A stretch of 64,000 nucleotides of DNA, taken from NCBI RefSeq assembly GCF_020740795.1, contig NC_067285.1, forward strand, positions 94,075,152 to 94,139,151, written 5' to 3'. The position numbers were made by a program, and so were the translations under genes. Under the pieces are notes generated by a model, which searched no databases, had not been told where the DNA came from, and saw only the letters and a program-made list of their open reading frames with translations. The stretch is from Apus apus (lineage: Eukaryota > Chordata > Aves > Apodiformes > Apodidae). Below are positions 22,694 through 36,200 of this stretch, in pieces (the stretch's first letter is position 1; each line of letters begins with the position of its first letter).

Positions 22694-25600
22694 AGGCAGC
22701 TTTGAAGCTCCACTTGGAGAAATTTTGAGAAAATGCATTGTTCATATAATCTGCATCTATGATCCCACAAATCACAGTCAAAACCAATTTAATTATGGGT
22801 TTATGCTGATGTACATATATCTTGTATTTACTAATTTGTTCTCATTTGAGATAGGTGTATTTCATGATTCTGTGCTACGTAAATTTTTGAAGAGGGCATT
22901 GTGAGAGAGCACATTCTTCATATCCTTAAGAAAAGTTTAAACTATCAAAATCCCATCAAGCTTTAGACATTTCTTAATTGTTTTAATTTGTGCCCCTTTT
23001 AAGTTAACTTTAACATTTATGAACCCTTCACACATAAATTCAGTGTAGCATATTATTTCTAGTTCTTGCCCTGCTGTTCTAAGAAGTATTTTAAAATCTT
23101 TTTACAAGTATGCTCCACAACTTACTTGTCAGAAAGTGCTGTTGTAAGCCATTTGTTTTCAAGTTCCCATGGAGCTCAAACACCTCTAGTGGCTTCATCT
23201 CAGATCTGTTAAAGTCTTACGTTCACACCTGCTTTGTACCACTATTTCTGTTACAATATTGTAATAAGAGAAAACCAATTTCTCAATTCTTGAGATACGG
23301 TTGTGATCACATCTTCCCATTCTCATCAAAGAACTGCAAACATAAAGCTATAGGATTTATGGGAGCGGGAGGAGGGAAGTAAACCTCTATGAATAGGAAG
23401 AAAATGCAGAACCCGGCTGTTCTGTATTCATTAATCTTCCAGAAAATTCAATTTGTAATTAGGGCACTTTATTATTTTCTTTCCAAATAAGCAAAATACT
23501 CTAGTCTAAGGGAAACTTCAAAAATCAAAGCTAAGGAAGAACAGGTTTGAGGCATATTGAAGCAGCATTGATAAGTATACCACAGAGTTATGCTATTACT
23601 AGTCCTTGCTGAACCCAACAGAACTGTATTGGGACATTCAACATCACCTCTGCACTCTTCCATGAGCAGGGAAAAAAACACCTCCCATTGCAGCTCAGAG
23701 GTTGCTGTAACTCCATAACAAACTCAAAGGATGTGGAGTGTGTGGCACTGAATATTCTTAGGCTAGCTTTATGTTTTTTGGGAATTCCTCACTTTGTAGC
23801 GATTCCCTGTGTTACCTATGGTGTTGACCATGCCCTATTCTGACATGGAGAAATAGTAGGAAGGTACATTGTTTTAAGAAAGGTGATAAATTATCATTTG
23901 TTACATAGACTGACCTAAGCAGAAGTATACTCCCTTCTAATTGTATACACAATAAACTTCAGTCTCTGGCAGCTCTGCAGTCTTTCCTAGTTCATTTTTT
24001 TGTGTAATTTACTGAGATTTTAAAAGAAAAAATATTGTTGAAGATCTGCATTTTGTGTCTCATATGCCCTATTTTTAAATTATGAAACCATTTGGTATAT
24101 ATGGTTACATTAGTCACGTTTCTGAAACTCTTGGAATATCCTGAATGCTCCTGTGCTGCTGGACTTAAGGACAAGTGTACCTTTGTATATGGAGTTCTAA
24201 TATCTGTTTTACTGAGTACAGTAAGTGGCTTGTTAATGTTACTTCAAAACAGCAGGTTTGCTATGCCTGACAAGCAAGAGATTTATTTTCTCAAGCCTGT
24301 TTTATGAAACACATTTTAACTGTGTTAACAGTTAAACAATGCTTAACACAGTTTAACATAAAATAAAAATCCTAGACCCTTTCCTAAAAGAGTACAATAT
24401 TGTATGTATTATTATAGGTATAAATTATTTTTCCTTAGAAACAGAAGAAGATCATATAGATACAGTGACACTAATTCAGGTAGAATCAGTTTTAAATAAG
24501 AATAAGAGAGTTACATTCTATGTTAGAAAGGATAAGACTTACTAATTTCCAAGATGGAATTTCATTGCATTAATCTTCATGTTTTGCCTCTTGCTTTCCT
24601 GTTAAGTATTAGGGAGGCTTACAGCAGGACCTGCATCCAAAATTTGCCAGATTTGCCCAAAAACCATTCTAATGCAAATGGAACTGTATTTCTAGTTATT
24701 CATCTTTGCCAGTTGGTGTATAAAAGATCAGCTCCAGTCATAGGTTTCATGAGTGGGAAAATAAACTGTTCAAGGTGCGATGCAAATTAGGGACAAAGTT
24801 CAGCTGACTACCAGAATATGTAATTATACTTTGACATGTCACAGAGTAAGACAGTCTTACTTGATTTAAATGTTGTAAACTTTAAATGTTTGGCTGGAAA
24901 AATGGTAGGGCAGGAATGGATAAAAACTCTTTTATTCTTGAGAAGTGTAAATTTTACTTCAAAAAAGAAATCCAGAGCAAGTTAGGAAAACACTTTCCCT
25001 AAATGCAATTTTAAATTACAAGTGTACTGATGAATTTGTGTTTACATGAGTTGTATGAATGAGTCTGAGTATCCATAAATGCATAATTGATGGTCTGAGG
25101 GACAAAGATTCTAACATATGAGCTACTGCAAAATACAAAATATACTGCATAAAATCTGCTAATGAGGAAAAAGAATACCACCAATAATGGTGACAAAAAA
25201 AATCCCCAAACCACCACACTAGCAGTAAGACTCCTTGAAAAGCAGTGCCAGCACAAGATTTGAAGGCTTGAATACAGTGTGTAGGCAAAGAATATGATTA
25301 AGGGTGTGTGGCTGCCACTTTGCAACAATTCAAGGACTGTGCAACGTAATTGGTACTGAAGGCTGACATTCCTAGAGTAGCTCACCATTATAGCTTTTAG
25401 AAACCTGATTTTGATCTGTCATTCCTTGGCTGTACATTTGTATGTGTACCCGCTTACTGATCGTCTGATGCTGTGTAGACATGATTACACATGTGATCTG
25501 TGTCTGCATGCATGTAAACCTCACATTATAATGTTGATTTATCAATGTATAGTCAGCTTTTTTCAAAGCTACTTATCTACAGACACTCAGCATCTGTGGA

Positions 25601-26872
25601 TGCCAGGCTAATGGTATGTATGTAGCACAGATTTCAGTGTTCAATGTTAGAGAATACTGGCCAAGCCATAGATCAGCAGATAGAGGGCAATTACACTATG
25701 CTGTTTGGTATAGCTTATTCCCACTAAAGTTAAGCTTGCCCTTAAGCACTTGGCTATCCCTTTAATTTTAGGCTTGGCTGTGTTATGCTTTTCTGCTCCC
25801 TGGCACCACATTCAGTGGAAAAGCAGTGTTTTTATCACAAACAATACAGGCATCAGAGAGCTGGCCCTGAGCAAGTTGGGTGGCTTACACAAAGCAGTGT
25901 GGTGATGTTCAGGGGTGCTAGTGAGAGTCTTGACAGCATTGTCGTTCTTTCATCAGTCATAGCACTGCACAACCACACTACTTTATTTATATCTCACCTC
26001 AGTACGTCATTGTATACTTTGGATGCAGATGAGTCCTTTTCATTTCAGCTAAGGCATCTTAAGACCAAACAATATGACCCCATTTCAAGTTTTCAAGAAA
26101 CAAATTAGGAAGGAGAGAGAAGGCTGGTTTCCTGTAAAAGGCAAGATGACCAAGGTATTATGATAGCTGGAAAAAAGCAGATGACTACACCTGTAATTTG
26201 GAGACTTTCTTGAAACCCTAGAGTTGCTTTCAGACTACGTCTGGAATACGAATGTCAGTCATAGATTCAGCTGAGAACATAGAAACCACCTGCAAATGTG
26301 CTTCATATCTGATTTATATGTGTTCAGCAACTCCAGCCTATCTTGAGTATGAGACTTGAGGTGCAGTACACTTCACTAATGTGTCACCTATACATACTGA
26401 GTTATTTGTCAATGCAATGTGGTCAACTGCTGCATAGTCTGTCACTCTGCTTCATTTACTTTAATATTTCCTATATGATTCTTTCTATCTGCAGGGTATC
26501 TTAGGCAGCAATAGGTCATGCTCAAGGCTGTAGGACACAAATTAGATTAAAATGTTTAATTACATGTCTTAGAAGAGCAGGATTTGCTGAACTGGGTACC
26601 ACAAACGTAGTTTTGAAAACTAAACATACACCAGCGGAGCTGCATCACTAGTGGTCTCTGTGGATTTGACCCTATAAGTGTAAGCAATTTAATAAATTTT
26701 ATTATGGTGCCTGTAAGTGAATATATATATTCACACATTTTTTAAGGGACATTAGATAAATATTGTCTTAAATAATAATTTAAACATCTAGGATTCCAAT
26801 TTTGTTACTCAGCTGTGTGGAAGCACAGCCAAGCTAGTTCTGCATATTAAAAAAAATAACTGAAAAATGCTA
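22694..26872. other. Unique AT-rich gene-poor DNA
   Basis: No gene or named transposon recognised. It contains a hairpin-forming inverted repeat at 24316-24356. Short frames such as 25011-25388 on the minus strand have no recognisable domain. Confidence 0.55.
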
Positions 26873-28371
26873 GAATCATAGGATGATTCCTGTTGGAAGG
26901 GACCTTGGCAGAGCTGTAGTCCAACCTCCTGCTCAAAGCTCAGCTATGAGGTCAGACCAAGTCAGTCAGAGTTTAATCCAGTTGGCTTCTGAAAAAAACC
27001 CAGGATAGAAACTGCACAGCTTCTCTGGGTAGCCTGTTCCAGTGCTTGACTATCCTCATAGGGAAAAATTTGCCCTTACATCCAATCTGAACCTCCTGTG
27101 TTTAACATGCCTGTTGTCTCTCATACTCTTTCAATGCACCTCTGAACAACCTGGCTCTGTTGTCTTGGTGACATTCTCATAAGCAGTTATGTTGCCTCAA
27201 AGCTGTTCCTTCTCTGACTTCCTTATCCTCTGCTCACAGACCAAGTACTCCAGCGCTGAACCAACTGTGCTAAAATCAACCTACTTTATCAGCATCTTAC
27301 TTCTACAGGGGAGCCCAAAACAGATATTCTAGACGTGGGGCTGAGTGGGGAAAAATTACTCCTGTGGATCTCCTTGTCATGCTCTGTTAGTACAGTCCAA
27401 AATGCTCTCAGCTGTCTTTGCTGCCAGGACACACCTCTGGCTCATGCCCAACTTGCATCCATCAGAACTGCCAAGGTGTTTTCTGAACAGCTACTCCTTT
27501 GACAGTCAGGTCCCAGCTCATATAATTGCAGGGAGCTCTTCCTTTCCAAACACAGGACTTGACATTTGTTTTCACTGACAAACCTTGCTGAGGTTTGTGT
27601 TGCTCATTCTTTCACCCTGTCTACTCTGGATGGCCATCCTGCCTTCAAGCATATCAACTGATCCAGCAATTTGACATTAGCTGGAAAATTGATGAGCATG
27701 CACTCCATTCACGACCAGGTCCTTGATAAAGTTGTTAAACAGGACAGTTTCTAGGATAAATCCCTCCACTTGTCACTGGCCTTCAGCTAGGGAAGGAGCT
27801 ATGAGTTACCACCCTCTGAGTTCTGTCAGATTTGGGGGGTTTTAAATCCAGTTACTTTTTTAAATTTTACTCACCTACACTGTCATGTTCTAACTGGGAT
27901 ATAAGAATAAAGCAGGAAGCAGTGTTGAAAGCTTTGATTAAAATAAAGGTAAATTACCTTCACTGGTCTAACCTCATCCATTATTCCATTTATTTTATCA
28001 TAGGAGGCAAACAGGTTTCTTGAGAATGTTTTATACTTGTTCAATACATTAACCATCTCTCTGAGCATCTTTGGATGCAGCCCATCTGATCACATTCATT
28101 TGCACAACTTGAGTTGTCTGTAGTAAATTCTGACTAACCTCATCCAGTGTTGTTTTTCTTTTCTCTGAACCTGTTTACTGAGCACAGGTATCTGGGAGAC
28201 ATTCTCAGCAAACACTAAGGCATTGAGATCCTCACCCTTACCTATCTGCTGTCACTAAATCACTTACCTCTTTCAACTGTTTGCATTGTCCCCATTCAGC
28301 CTTTTACTACTATTGCAGTTATAGAAGCTCTTCCTGTGGCCCTTGATAGTCCTAATAGGTTTCAACTCCAG
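26873..28371 (-). mobile_element. Long antisense CR1 LINE, old copy
   Basis: It begins at its 3' end with AATCATAGGATGATTCCTGTTGGAAGGGACC and proceeds through typical antisense CR1 landmarks: CTGGGTAGCCTGTTCCAGTGC, AAAATGCTCTCAGCTGTC, CCAAACACAGGACTTGACATTTG, CCTTGATAAAGTTGTTAAACAGGAC (reverse-transcriptase region) and CTCTTCCTGTGGCCCTTGATAGTCC. About 1.5 kb of ORF2 sequence with no intact frame. It stops where a second CR1 begins. Confidence 0.75.
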
Positions 28372-28795
28372 ATTGGAAGGGACCTCAAGGATCATCTGGT
28401 CCAACCTTTCTAGATACTACTATAGCTTATATGAGATGGCTCAGCACCCTGTCAAGCTGAGACTGTAAACTGTCCAATGCGGGGGAACCTACCACTTCTT
28501 GGGAGACTATTCCAATGTTTGACTGTCCTCATGGTGAAAATTTATGTCTTGTGTCCAACTGGGATCTCTCCAGGAGCAACTTGTGCCCATTACCCCTTGT
28601 CTTTACCATGTGACTCCTTGTAAAAAGGGAATGTCCATCTTCTTGTAGCCACCCTTTAAGTACTAGAACATAGTAATATGGTCTCCCCTAAGCTTTCTCT
28701 TCTCAAGGCAGAACAAACCCAGTCTTCTCAGTCTCTCCTCATAAGGCAGGTCCTCCAGACCTCTGGCCTTTCTCTGGACCATTTACTACAGTTCA
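28372..28795 (-). mobile_element. Second antisense CR1 LINE fragment
   Basis: Starts GATTGGAAGGGACCTCAAGGATCATCTGGTCCAACC, which is a CR1 3' end in reverse, and continues through GGGAGACTATTCCAATG, CCTTGTAAAAAGGGA and CTCAGTCTCTCCTCATAAGGCAGGTCCTCCAG. It abuts the mid-ORF2 part of the previous CR1, so it is a separate insertion. Confidence 0.75.
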
Positions 28796-29663
28796 AAAAG
28801 TTTTCTGATGAACCAGCTATTGAACAAAAGTTGTGGCAATATAATAATCCAAATCAGAGAGGACAGCAGGGATAATGGATTTCTCACCTATTTCAATAGG
28901 TTATTTGCTGATTTATTGCAGCTGAGGATTGAGCCAACAAATCTCCATGCCTCTCCTGTTAAATTACAAATATATGCTTTAAAAATCTCCCAATAGCATG
29001 TATATATGCATTTTTGGATGCATAGGTATTGGAAGCTATTACAGTTCCTCAGGACAGGTTTTGAATCATACCACACTTTCTCTTTTAACTAAATTGCTGC
29101 TGCTGTTGGGCCACTATATTTCTTTTTTTTTTGTTTAGGGAGGTGGAGTAAGGGGAAACCTGAGATACCACTGTCATGTATATCCAACCCTTGCTGTGTT
29201 AATCCAGCACTGACTGCTGCTTTTTCTCCCCAGGAAGCCCTTTTTAAAGTCTTTAAGTGCTATTGAGAGCAACAGGGTAAATGCTCTGTAATGACTTTAA
29301 GGTCAGCAAGCAAAAGCAGAAGTTTCTGGAAAAGCCTGAGGGGAAAAAAACCTAACAAAAATATGTCACACAAAGATTGCTTTTCTTTGCCTATTGGACA
29401 AAGGTATATTTTGCCAATATAATGGGGTACCAGTGTTGTATATCAATTAACAACAAAATACACACTTGTAATTTACAGTAAGAATAAAATTATGCATTTA
29501 AGCAGCTCCTTTGAGGGTCTGAAATCACAATGTAGTTTTAAGAGACTAATTTTTAAAGAAGAAATGTTTGAGATTTTACATTTCTAGCATTCCAACCAAG
29601 TATATATTAAGAGTGCACCAGAATCTAGTATGTCTACCAAGGAAGAGAATTTATGGAGGAAAG
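28796..29663. other. Unique DNA between CR1 copies
   Basis: No gene or repeat recognised beyond a short T-rich run near 29120. Confidence 0.55.
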
Positions 29664-30140
29664 AAGAAGGACAGGGAACTGCTTGAAAGAGTCCAGCACA
29701 GAGCCACAAAGATGATTAAGGGAGTGAAACATCTCCCTTATGAGGAAAGGCTGAGGGAGCTGGGTCTCTTTAGATTGCAGAAAAGGAGACTGAGGGGTGA
29801 CCTCATCAGTGTTTACAAATATGTAAAGGGTGAGTGCCAGGACGATGGAGCCAGGCTTTTTTCAGTGATGACCAGTGATAGGACAAGGGGCAATGGGTGC
29901 AAACTGGAACACAGGAGGTTCCACATAAACATCAGAAAAAATTTCTTTACTGTGAGAGGGACAGAGCACTGGAACAGGCTGCCCAGAGAGGTTGTGGAGT
30001 CTCCTTCACTGGAGAAAATCAAAACCCGCCTGGATGTGTTCCTGTGTGATGTGCTCTAGGTGACTCTGCTCTGGCAGGGGAGTTGGACTAGATGATCTTC
30101 CGAGGTCCCTTCCAACCCCTAAGATTCTGTGATTCTGTGA
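29664..30140 (+). mobile_element. Young CR1 LINE, 5'-truncated 3' end
   Basis: Ends GGACTAGATGATCTTCCGAGGTCCCTTCCAACCCCTAAGATTCTGTGATTCTGTGA with the short terminal repeat. An open frame across most of it (29568-30059) encodes the C-terminal CR1 ORF2 segment, for example [18 protein letters not shown]. It differs from the copy at 50759-51234 at only about one base in twenty. Confidence 0.9.
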
Positions 30141-32869
30141 AAAAACATTTAAAGTACTGGCTGACTTTGTCCCCTTCCTTATAAATTGACTGTTCTTGGA
30201 CACTCTCTGCTCAGATTTGTCCCCATGAAGATTAGTTCTGGTTACATGGGTAATTTAAAAGAAGAATTAGAGCAATTATTCTTCAGTATTTATATTCTGC
30301 TGTAGTGATATAGAGGCAAAATTTTATTCTGTGACTGAGAGATGGTGCAGGTTTCTCTGGAGTAGAGCATAAAAACTTATAACCTCACAGTTCTTAACAC
30401 CCTTTTCCTTCTAAAATGTTTCAGTAAGAATTCAGTTATTCACAAATGAGTAGCAGGTAGATTCAAGAATTACAAATAAAGGTCTTTAGACATACTTGAT
30501 TCCTTTTCCTTTCCACCGTTGTTGTGGGAAAACAAAGGACAGAATCTATATGAGTCTGAGGAGACTGGTATGGTTCTGCTGCTCAGAGATCTCTCATTGA
30601 GGCATGATACCTGATCCTAGGTTTTTCTACAAGAAAACAGTACTCTCGTCAAGGTGGTAATACATCTCTGGGACTGGAGTATATCTCCTCCACATCAGAC
30701 TGTGCACTTGAAATTGTTTAGGTTTAAAGTTAAAATAGGTTTTCCTGCCTAATCTTCTGCTGAGTGTAAAGCAGCTCGGAGCCCCACACTGTGCAGTGCA
30801 AAACAAAACCTTTTAGCCATATGACAATACATGAACTAGCTCGAAATTATTTGAGTAATGTACTAGTCACATACCAGATAACTTGGTTAACAACTCTGTG
30901 CAGTGCTGCTTTGTGTACAGTAGCAATATTCTTTGAGGGAGAAGGGATTCTGCTTATTTCCATGCTGAAAAAAAAAGTAAGAGAACTTGTTTGTCAAGAG
31001 ATACTGCAGGTTTGGCACATAATGACATTACTGATGATAGTACAAGCAACTTCAAACACTGAGAGAGCTAGGGAACCTGGTTGGAGGAAAAACGAACTTT
31101 CAACCCTAAGGTAAACGACTGCTGTGTTTTTTGTGTAGCACTTGTGGCAACTATATTTTGGAAAAACAGTAAAGAACAGAAATAAGTTCATATTTCTCTC
31201 CTTTTGCGAGCTAAGTATTAGTTCATTTTGATCACTTAAACAAATGCATTTCCTTCTTTTTCAAATTGTCCAGTTTCTCAACTTTGACTGAAATGCATTT
31301 TGCTTAAGGCTCATGCGAATTTGTGTATAAGCTATTCATTCATTCATTCATTCATTCATTCATTCATTCATTCATTCATTTATTTATTTATTTTAAGGTT
31401 CAACAGTATACATTTCCCAGGTCTTTGATTTGTGCTGCTGCCTGGGGTGTAGGGAGCAGTTTGTTTTGTAAGCTGTGTTTGGAATTTGAAGGGGTTGCAC
31501 TACCACTGCTGAAAAGGATTATTTTTAGATAGATGAGGCACTGCTCCATTATTCTGAATAATCCATAGAAGAATATTAGTGTAAAATAAACTAATGTATC
31601 TTCACATTTTAATCTTGCATTTTCCTGTCATGTCACAGCATGATTTTTAGAAAGTGCTGTTGCTAAAATAATGCTAACTTGTATTCAGTAAAGTATTTCT
31701 ACTATGCACATTAGATTTATGAATATCAAAATTATTTAAACATTTAATTTTAAGAAGAAATAGTATGAAATGAAATTATTAGTACATTGCAATGATCCTT
31801 ATTCCAAAAGGAAATCCTATTCATACACAATTGCTTTCTTCAGTGGAATAAGAAAGCGAAGAAATAATTTTAAATGTTTTAAAATTTATTTGAGGAAGAA
31901 AAGTCATAAAAGTCTCTTCATTGTTATCAGAAGATATAGCAGAAGTTATAGTTACAGCACTGATGCTAAAAGTTGTAGCTAGAAGATGAGGAAAATCACA
32001 CATGTCCAGATACTCCAAAGACCAAAATTATCACCTGGTGAGAATCTGCATATAACTGTATTCTTCAAGTATTTTCTACTACCTTCTGTTTTGTATGTGT
32101 GCTAAGAGGTATAAAATTTGAAATAACACAAACCTTTAGAAATTTGCTTGTAAAAGCCTTTGGTTTCTTTTGCCACACATTTTTGTCTGTATGAATCTCC
32201 ACAATTAGAAGTGCATTGCAAGATAGAATGCCTGTCACTGATTTCAGCAGGAGTTAAATGCATGACTGTCTTTAAAAAGCATTTTAAGATGTATGACTAA
32301 ACCAAGTAACAGTCTGTTCAGGTGCACATAACCTAAATAATTTGTTGAGTCCAGCTATGTTTCCTGAGGCACAGAGTTTTGGAGTTTAATTGATAAGTTT
32401 ATTCCACTTTGGAGGAAAGAAAACTTTTTTTTTTGCCCTCCCCCCCCAAATTTTTCTCATGAGAAGACTTGCAACTGAAGATTTCCAAGGAGTATTTGTG
32501 GTTATTCATGGATTATTTTTCAGCACTCTCTTGGGGAAACACTATAAAAAGCATTGAGTATCAATAAAAAAATCCTGAAGCAAAGCTTTTTACTGTGCTT
32601 GTTAACAAGATAGTGGTGTTGAGGGGTTGTGGTTTTTTCTGCTTGTGTGCGTGTGTGTTTGGTTTTGAGGTTTTTAGAGAGAGAGATCTTCAATTCAGTA
32701 TTCTGCCTCCAGTAGTGTTTTCTGTTTAGGTAAGAGATCAAGATAAAAGGAGAGATCTGTCTTTTACTTGTTATTCTGTCATTCATAAAAAGTATCCATT
32801 ATTTATTTATTCATTCATTAATTAAAACACACCATCTTTCATATACCTTTGAGCTATTGCTTGATAACT
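30141..32869. other. Unique AT-rich DNA with an (ATTC)n array
   Basis: No gene recognised. A T/G-rich patch occurs near 32625-32670 and a C-run near 32440-32448. Confidence 0.55.
31334..31396. repeat. (ATTC)n then (ATTT)n microsatellite
   Basis: About eleven to twelve uninterrupted ATTC units followed by ATTT units. In frame it reads as a repeated Ile-His-Ser-Phe peptide, which is not a gene. Confidence 0.97.
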
Positions 32870-33230
32870 TCATTTGATGCTTCGTAGCCCATTTATTCCA
32901 GGAAAGTAGTAATTTCCCCCACCTCTCTTCATGCCATTCATGACTTTGTATGGATCACTGTCAAACCTTTCAGTTCTCTTTTCTAGGCCAAAGAGTCCTA
33001 TCTTATTTATTCTATAGCTTTGATCACCCTACTCTGCATCTCTTCTAGTGTTCATATCCTTATTAATGTTGAGGGATGGAGTTCAGAACCATGCAAAATA
33101 TTCACAATTCATCTGCATCTTGTTTTAAGCAACAGAATCTATTCTGTTTAATAATCCTTCCTTAAATCAAAGCCTTAATTCTGGTTAGGCTTGTTGTTTG
33201 TTGTTTTGCTGTTTGTTCTGAGTGCCACTG
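32870..33230 (-). mobile_element. Ancient CR1/L3-like LINE fragment
   Basis: CTTTCAGTTCTCTTTTCTAGGCCAAAGAGTCC..CCCTACTCTGCATCTCTTCTAGTGTTCATATCC..GGAGTTCAGAACC resembles the reverse complement of old amniote CR1/L3 tails, followed by a more diverged ATTCTGTTTA segment. No frame survives. Confidence 0.45.
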
Positions 33231-36200
33231 AACAGTAAACTTATGGAAGCTTTAGATCCTATCATTTTATAAGGAAAGGCAAGATGTTTTCTTTTTTTCT
33301 GAGAGTTGCTAAATTAGTTTCATCTGCACTCAACACAGAAAAATTAGTCTGTACCTCTCAGAACTGACATTCTCCTTCCATGACTAACCAAACTCTCACC
33401 TTATTTCTTTCTGAATGCTTCTTTTGACTAGCTGAGTTTTCTTTGGAACTGGTAAGTGGTATTTAATATTATACATAATGATGTATCTAGCTGATACATT
33501 AGAGCACCTCATGGGAGTTACAGTTTGAATGTCTTGCTCTCCAGGTTGCACTTCCACATTATTTCCTTCCATCAATTCTATGTCCTCCTAGATGAGTACA
33601 TCACACTAGCTATCATCAATTAGCCATTATAATTGTACTGATGACACATAAACAAAATCAGAATATTTAAGAGGGGCATTCACGCTGATCGGAAACAAGC
33701 TTAATTTACGAGGGCTGGGCAAAAGATTATCCCTGCTTTCTTACACATACAAAACAATGTTAACTATACTTCAGAGGGACCTGGGGCATTTTTCTTTCAT
33801 CTCTATGTAAGGCACAGATTAGAGCAAGAAGAAATGCACTGCCTGTTATAATAGGGTTGTATCCAGCATGTGGTTTGTTCCTTATCACATACAGCAGCTT
33901 TTCAGCCCTCTCTGGAATTCAGGATCTATTTATTCTTAATCAGCATAGCACCAGATTATTCTAAATTCAAGGCATACTTCTCATTTTACCACCTATAAGG
34001 AGTCTCTTTATATTCAAACTCATATTTAAAGTTAAGTGTGAGGGAACACATGATTTCATGCTCCTGAAGATAAGAGTGGCAACATGATGCCTGCCAGTAT
34101 GCTCAGAGGTCAGACTGAAAAAGAATATAAAATCACCAGAAGTTCCACAGCTCTTTTCTCGTTCAGAACAAGCTAAATGGGTGCCAAGCTGATTCCAGGA
34201 ACTGTCAGTGAAAAGAGCTAAGATTAAAAAAATGCTCTTTCATTTTAACAGCTTACGTGAGATAGGAGGCTAAAGAGAAACTGAATTAAGTTTGGTACTT
34301 ACCTCATTTTCTAATTCTGTGATCACCATATCCTGCCACATTAAGTGATAGCCAAAAATTTATGTATTTTGTTGTCTTACTAAACATTAGAATAGCTATA
34401 TAACCTTATACTGAATGTCCCTGTTGGCCAGTATTCTCTCCCTCTATGACACTGGTTAATGATACAAGTAGCCAATTTTCTGGAATCTTGAAGAGTATCT
34501 TAAAATGTACTTCAAAAGACAAGAGGTGAGAGATGTGTGTGTATACATACGTACATACACACACAAACACACACTTAACGGGTTATTACGCCTCCATCCA
34601 TAATTATTTTTTTTAATCCTCCTTTCTCTTTTTTGTTTATGAAATGTTCAGCCTCTGACCTAAATAATAAAACATTACAGTGTATGCAGCAATTTGTAGA
34701 TCTTTTCAGACCAACAGGATCTCCTTCATCTTATTCTGCTGTCTTCATTTTTCCTAGTCTCATCAAATGTATATTCAACTAACTTCCAGTGGATTACCAC
34801 CACTATAATCTTGTCTCAGTTAGAATCAGCTTCATTTTCTGAAATTGCACAACACAGTTACTACAGAATAAGAAAAAGCATTAAGAAGATGGTTTGCTCC
34901 AACTAGACTTAGTACAAGTTCTTTTGGAAGACATGGGGATGTGGCAAAAATTCCAGCAGAATTTTCATTTACGGGATTTTCTGTAGGTGCAGGAAATCCA
35001 TGAGATGTAGGTAATAAAAAGATTTTTTTTCCTCCTGCTGTAGTCTTTCCTTTCTTCTCTGATTCTTCACAGAATGGAGAAAAATGTAGTGATTCTTTCT
35101 TATTTAAGTTGCTTTCTCCATGACACAGTGTTTGCCGAGTGTAAAATCTACCAAAGGGGGTATAATAAACTTGCTTTTATGTCACTTTGTTCCCTCTGCA
35201 ATATTCTGGAAATCAGTGATAGTTGAAAGGTCTGTATTTGATTTTTTTTTTTTAATTCATTATTATAGTGTAAACATAGAATAATGAAGAACTTGGTCCC
35301 ACTGCCAATAATAGAATAGAAACAGGAATACTATATCTTGGCTCTCTTGGTCTTTCAAAATCCACCTTCTACAGTGAATGCTGTAGAAGCCTACTGAAAC
35401 TTGCTTTAGGAAGCTTACAAAGAAGGAATACTAAGATACAAATATTTTAACCATTAATTAAATCTTTTAAAACATCACCTTAAATAGTATCATATGCCTT
35501 GCAATTAGCACCAATCCTTTCTTAGAAATTACAGTTCCATATTGTAGATAGATACAAATTATGCATTAATATCTCCCTATTTTAGGATACTTAAATCACT
35601 TTGAAAGTCACAAAGGGATTTATTTCTAACACTTCTGTGCCAATTACATTATACTTATTTGCTGTTCTTTGTTCTTTCTTTTCCCAGAGGCTATTCCATG
35701 CCACCACAGAATAGGTATTTGCATTTTTTTCTCCTGATATCTTGGTAAGTATATCTTTAACCGAGCAATACTTATTTATAAGAAATATCTGTGTGAACTG
35801 ACTGGAATTCTATCATCTTACTAAGCAATATAGCAAATATTCTTGTCTAACTCTGGTGTTGCTTTGATTTGCACATTCATGAACTATTAAGCATCTTCTA
35901 TACACTCCCCTCAGGAGGCCCAATAAATACATGGAATTATTTCTGCCTAGGTCACATTTATTAATTTCAGTGTCTGCATAAGATTTACATTTTACCGCAG
36001 TGCAGGAGGGAGAAATGAAGCCAGGGTTAAAGGGGAGCATAAATTGTTAGCTTTTGCCAGTTTATATTATCCTCTCTTTCTACTCTCTGTGGTTCAGGAA
36101 ATTTATTTTATCTTTCTGTAATCACCCTCCTGGATGCAGTTGGTAAACAAGAAGAATGCAGATAAAAGACAAAGTAAACAAACATAAGGTCATGCCTTGC

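Noticed and set aside
25011..25388. 125-codon hydrophobic frame resembling a membrane protein
   Set aside because: AT-rich chance frame with T-rich codons giving Phe/Leu/Tyr; no start context, splice sites or family.
31334..31396. CRISPR-like or satellite array
   Set aside because: Four-base units without spacers; a simple microsatellite.
31323..31532. Repetitive IHSF peptide frame
   Set aside because: Translation of the (ATTC)n microsatellite.
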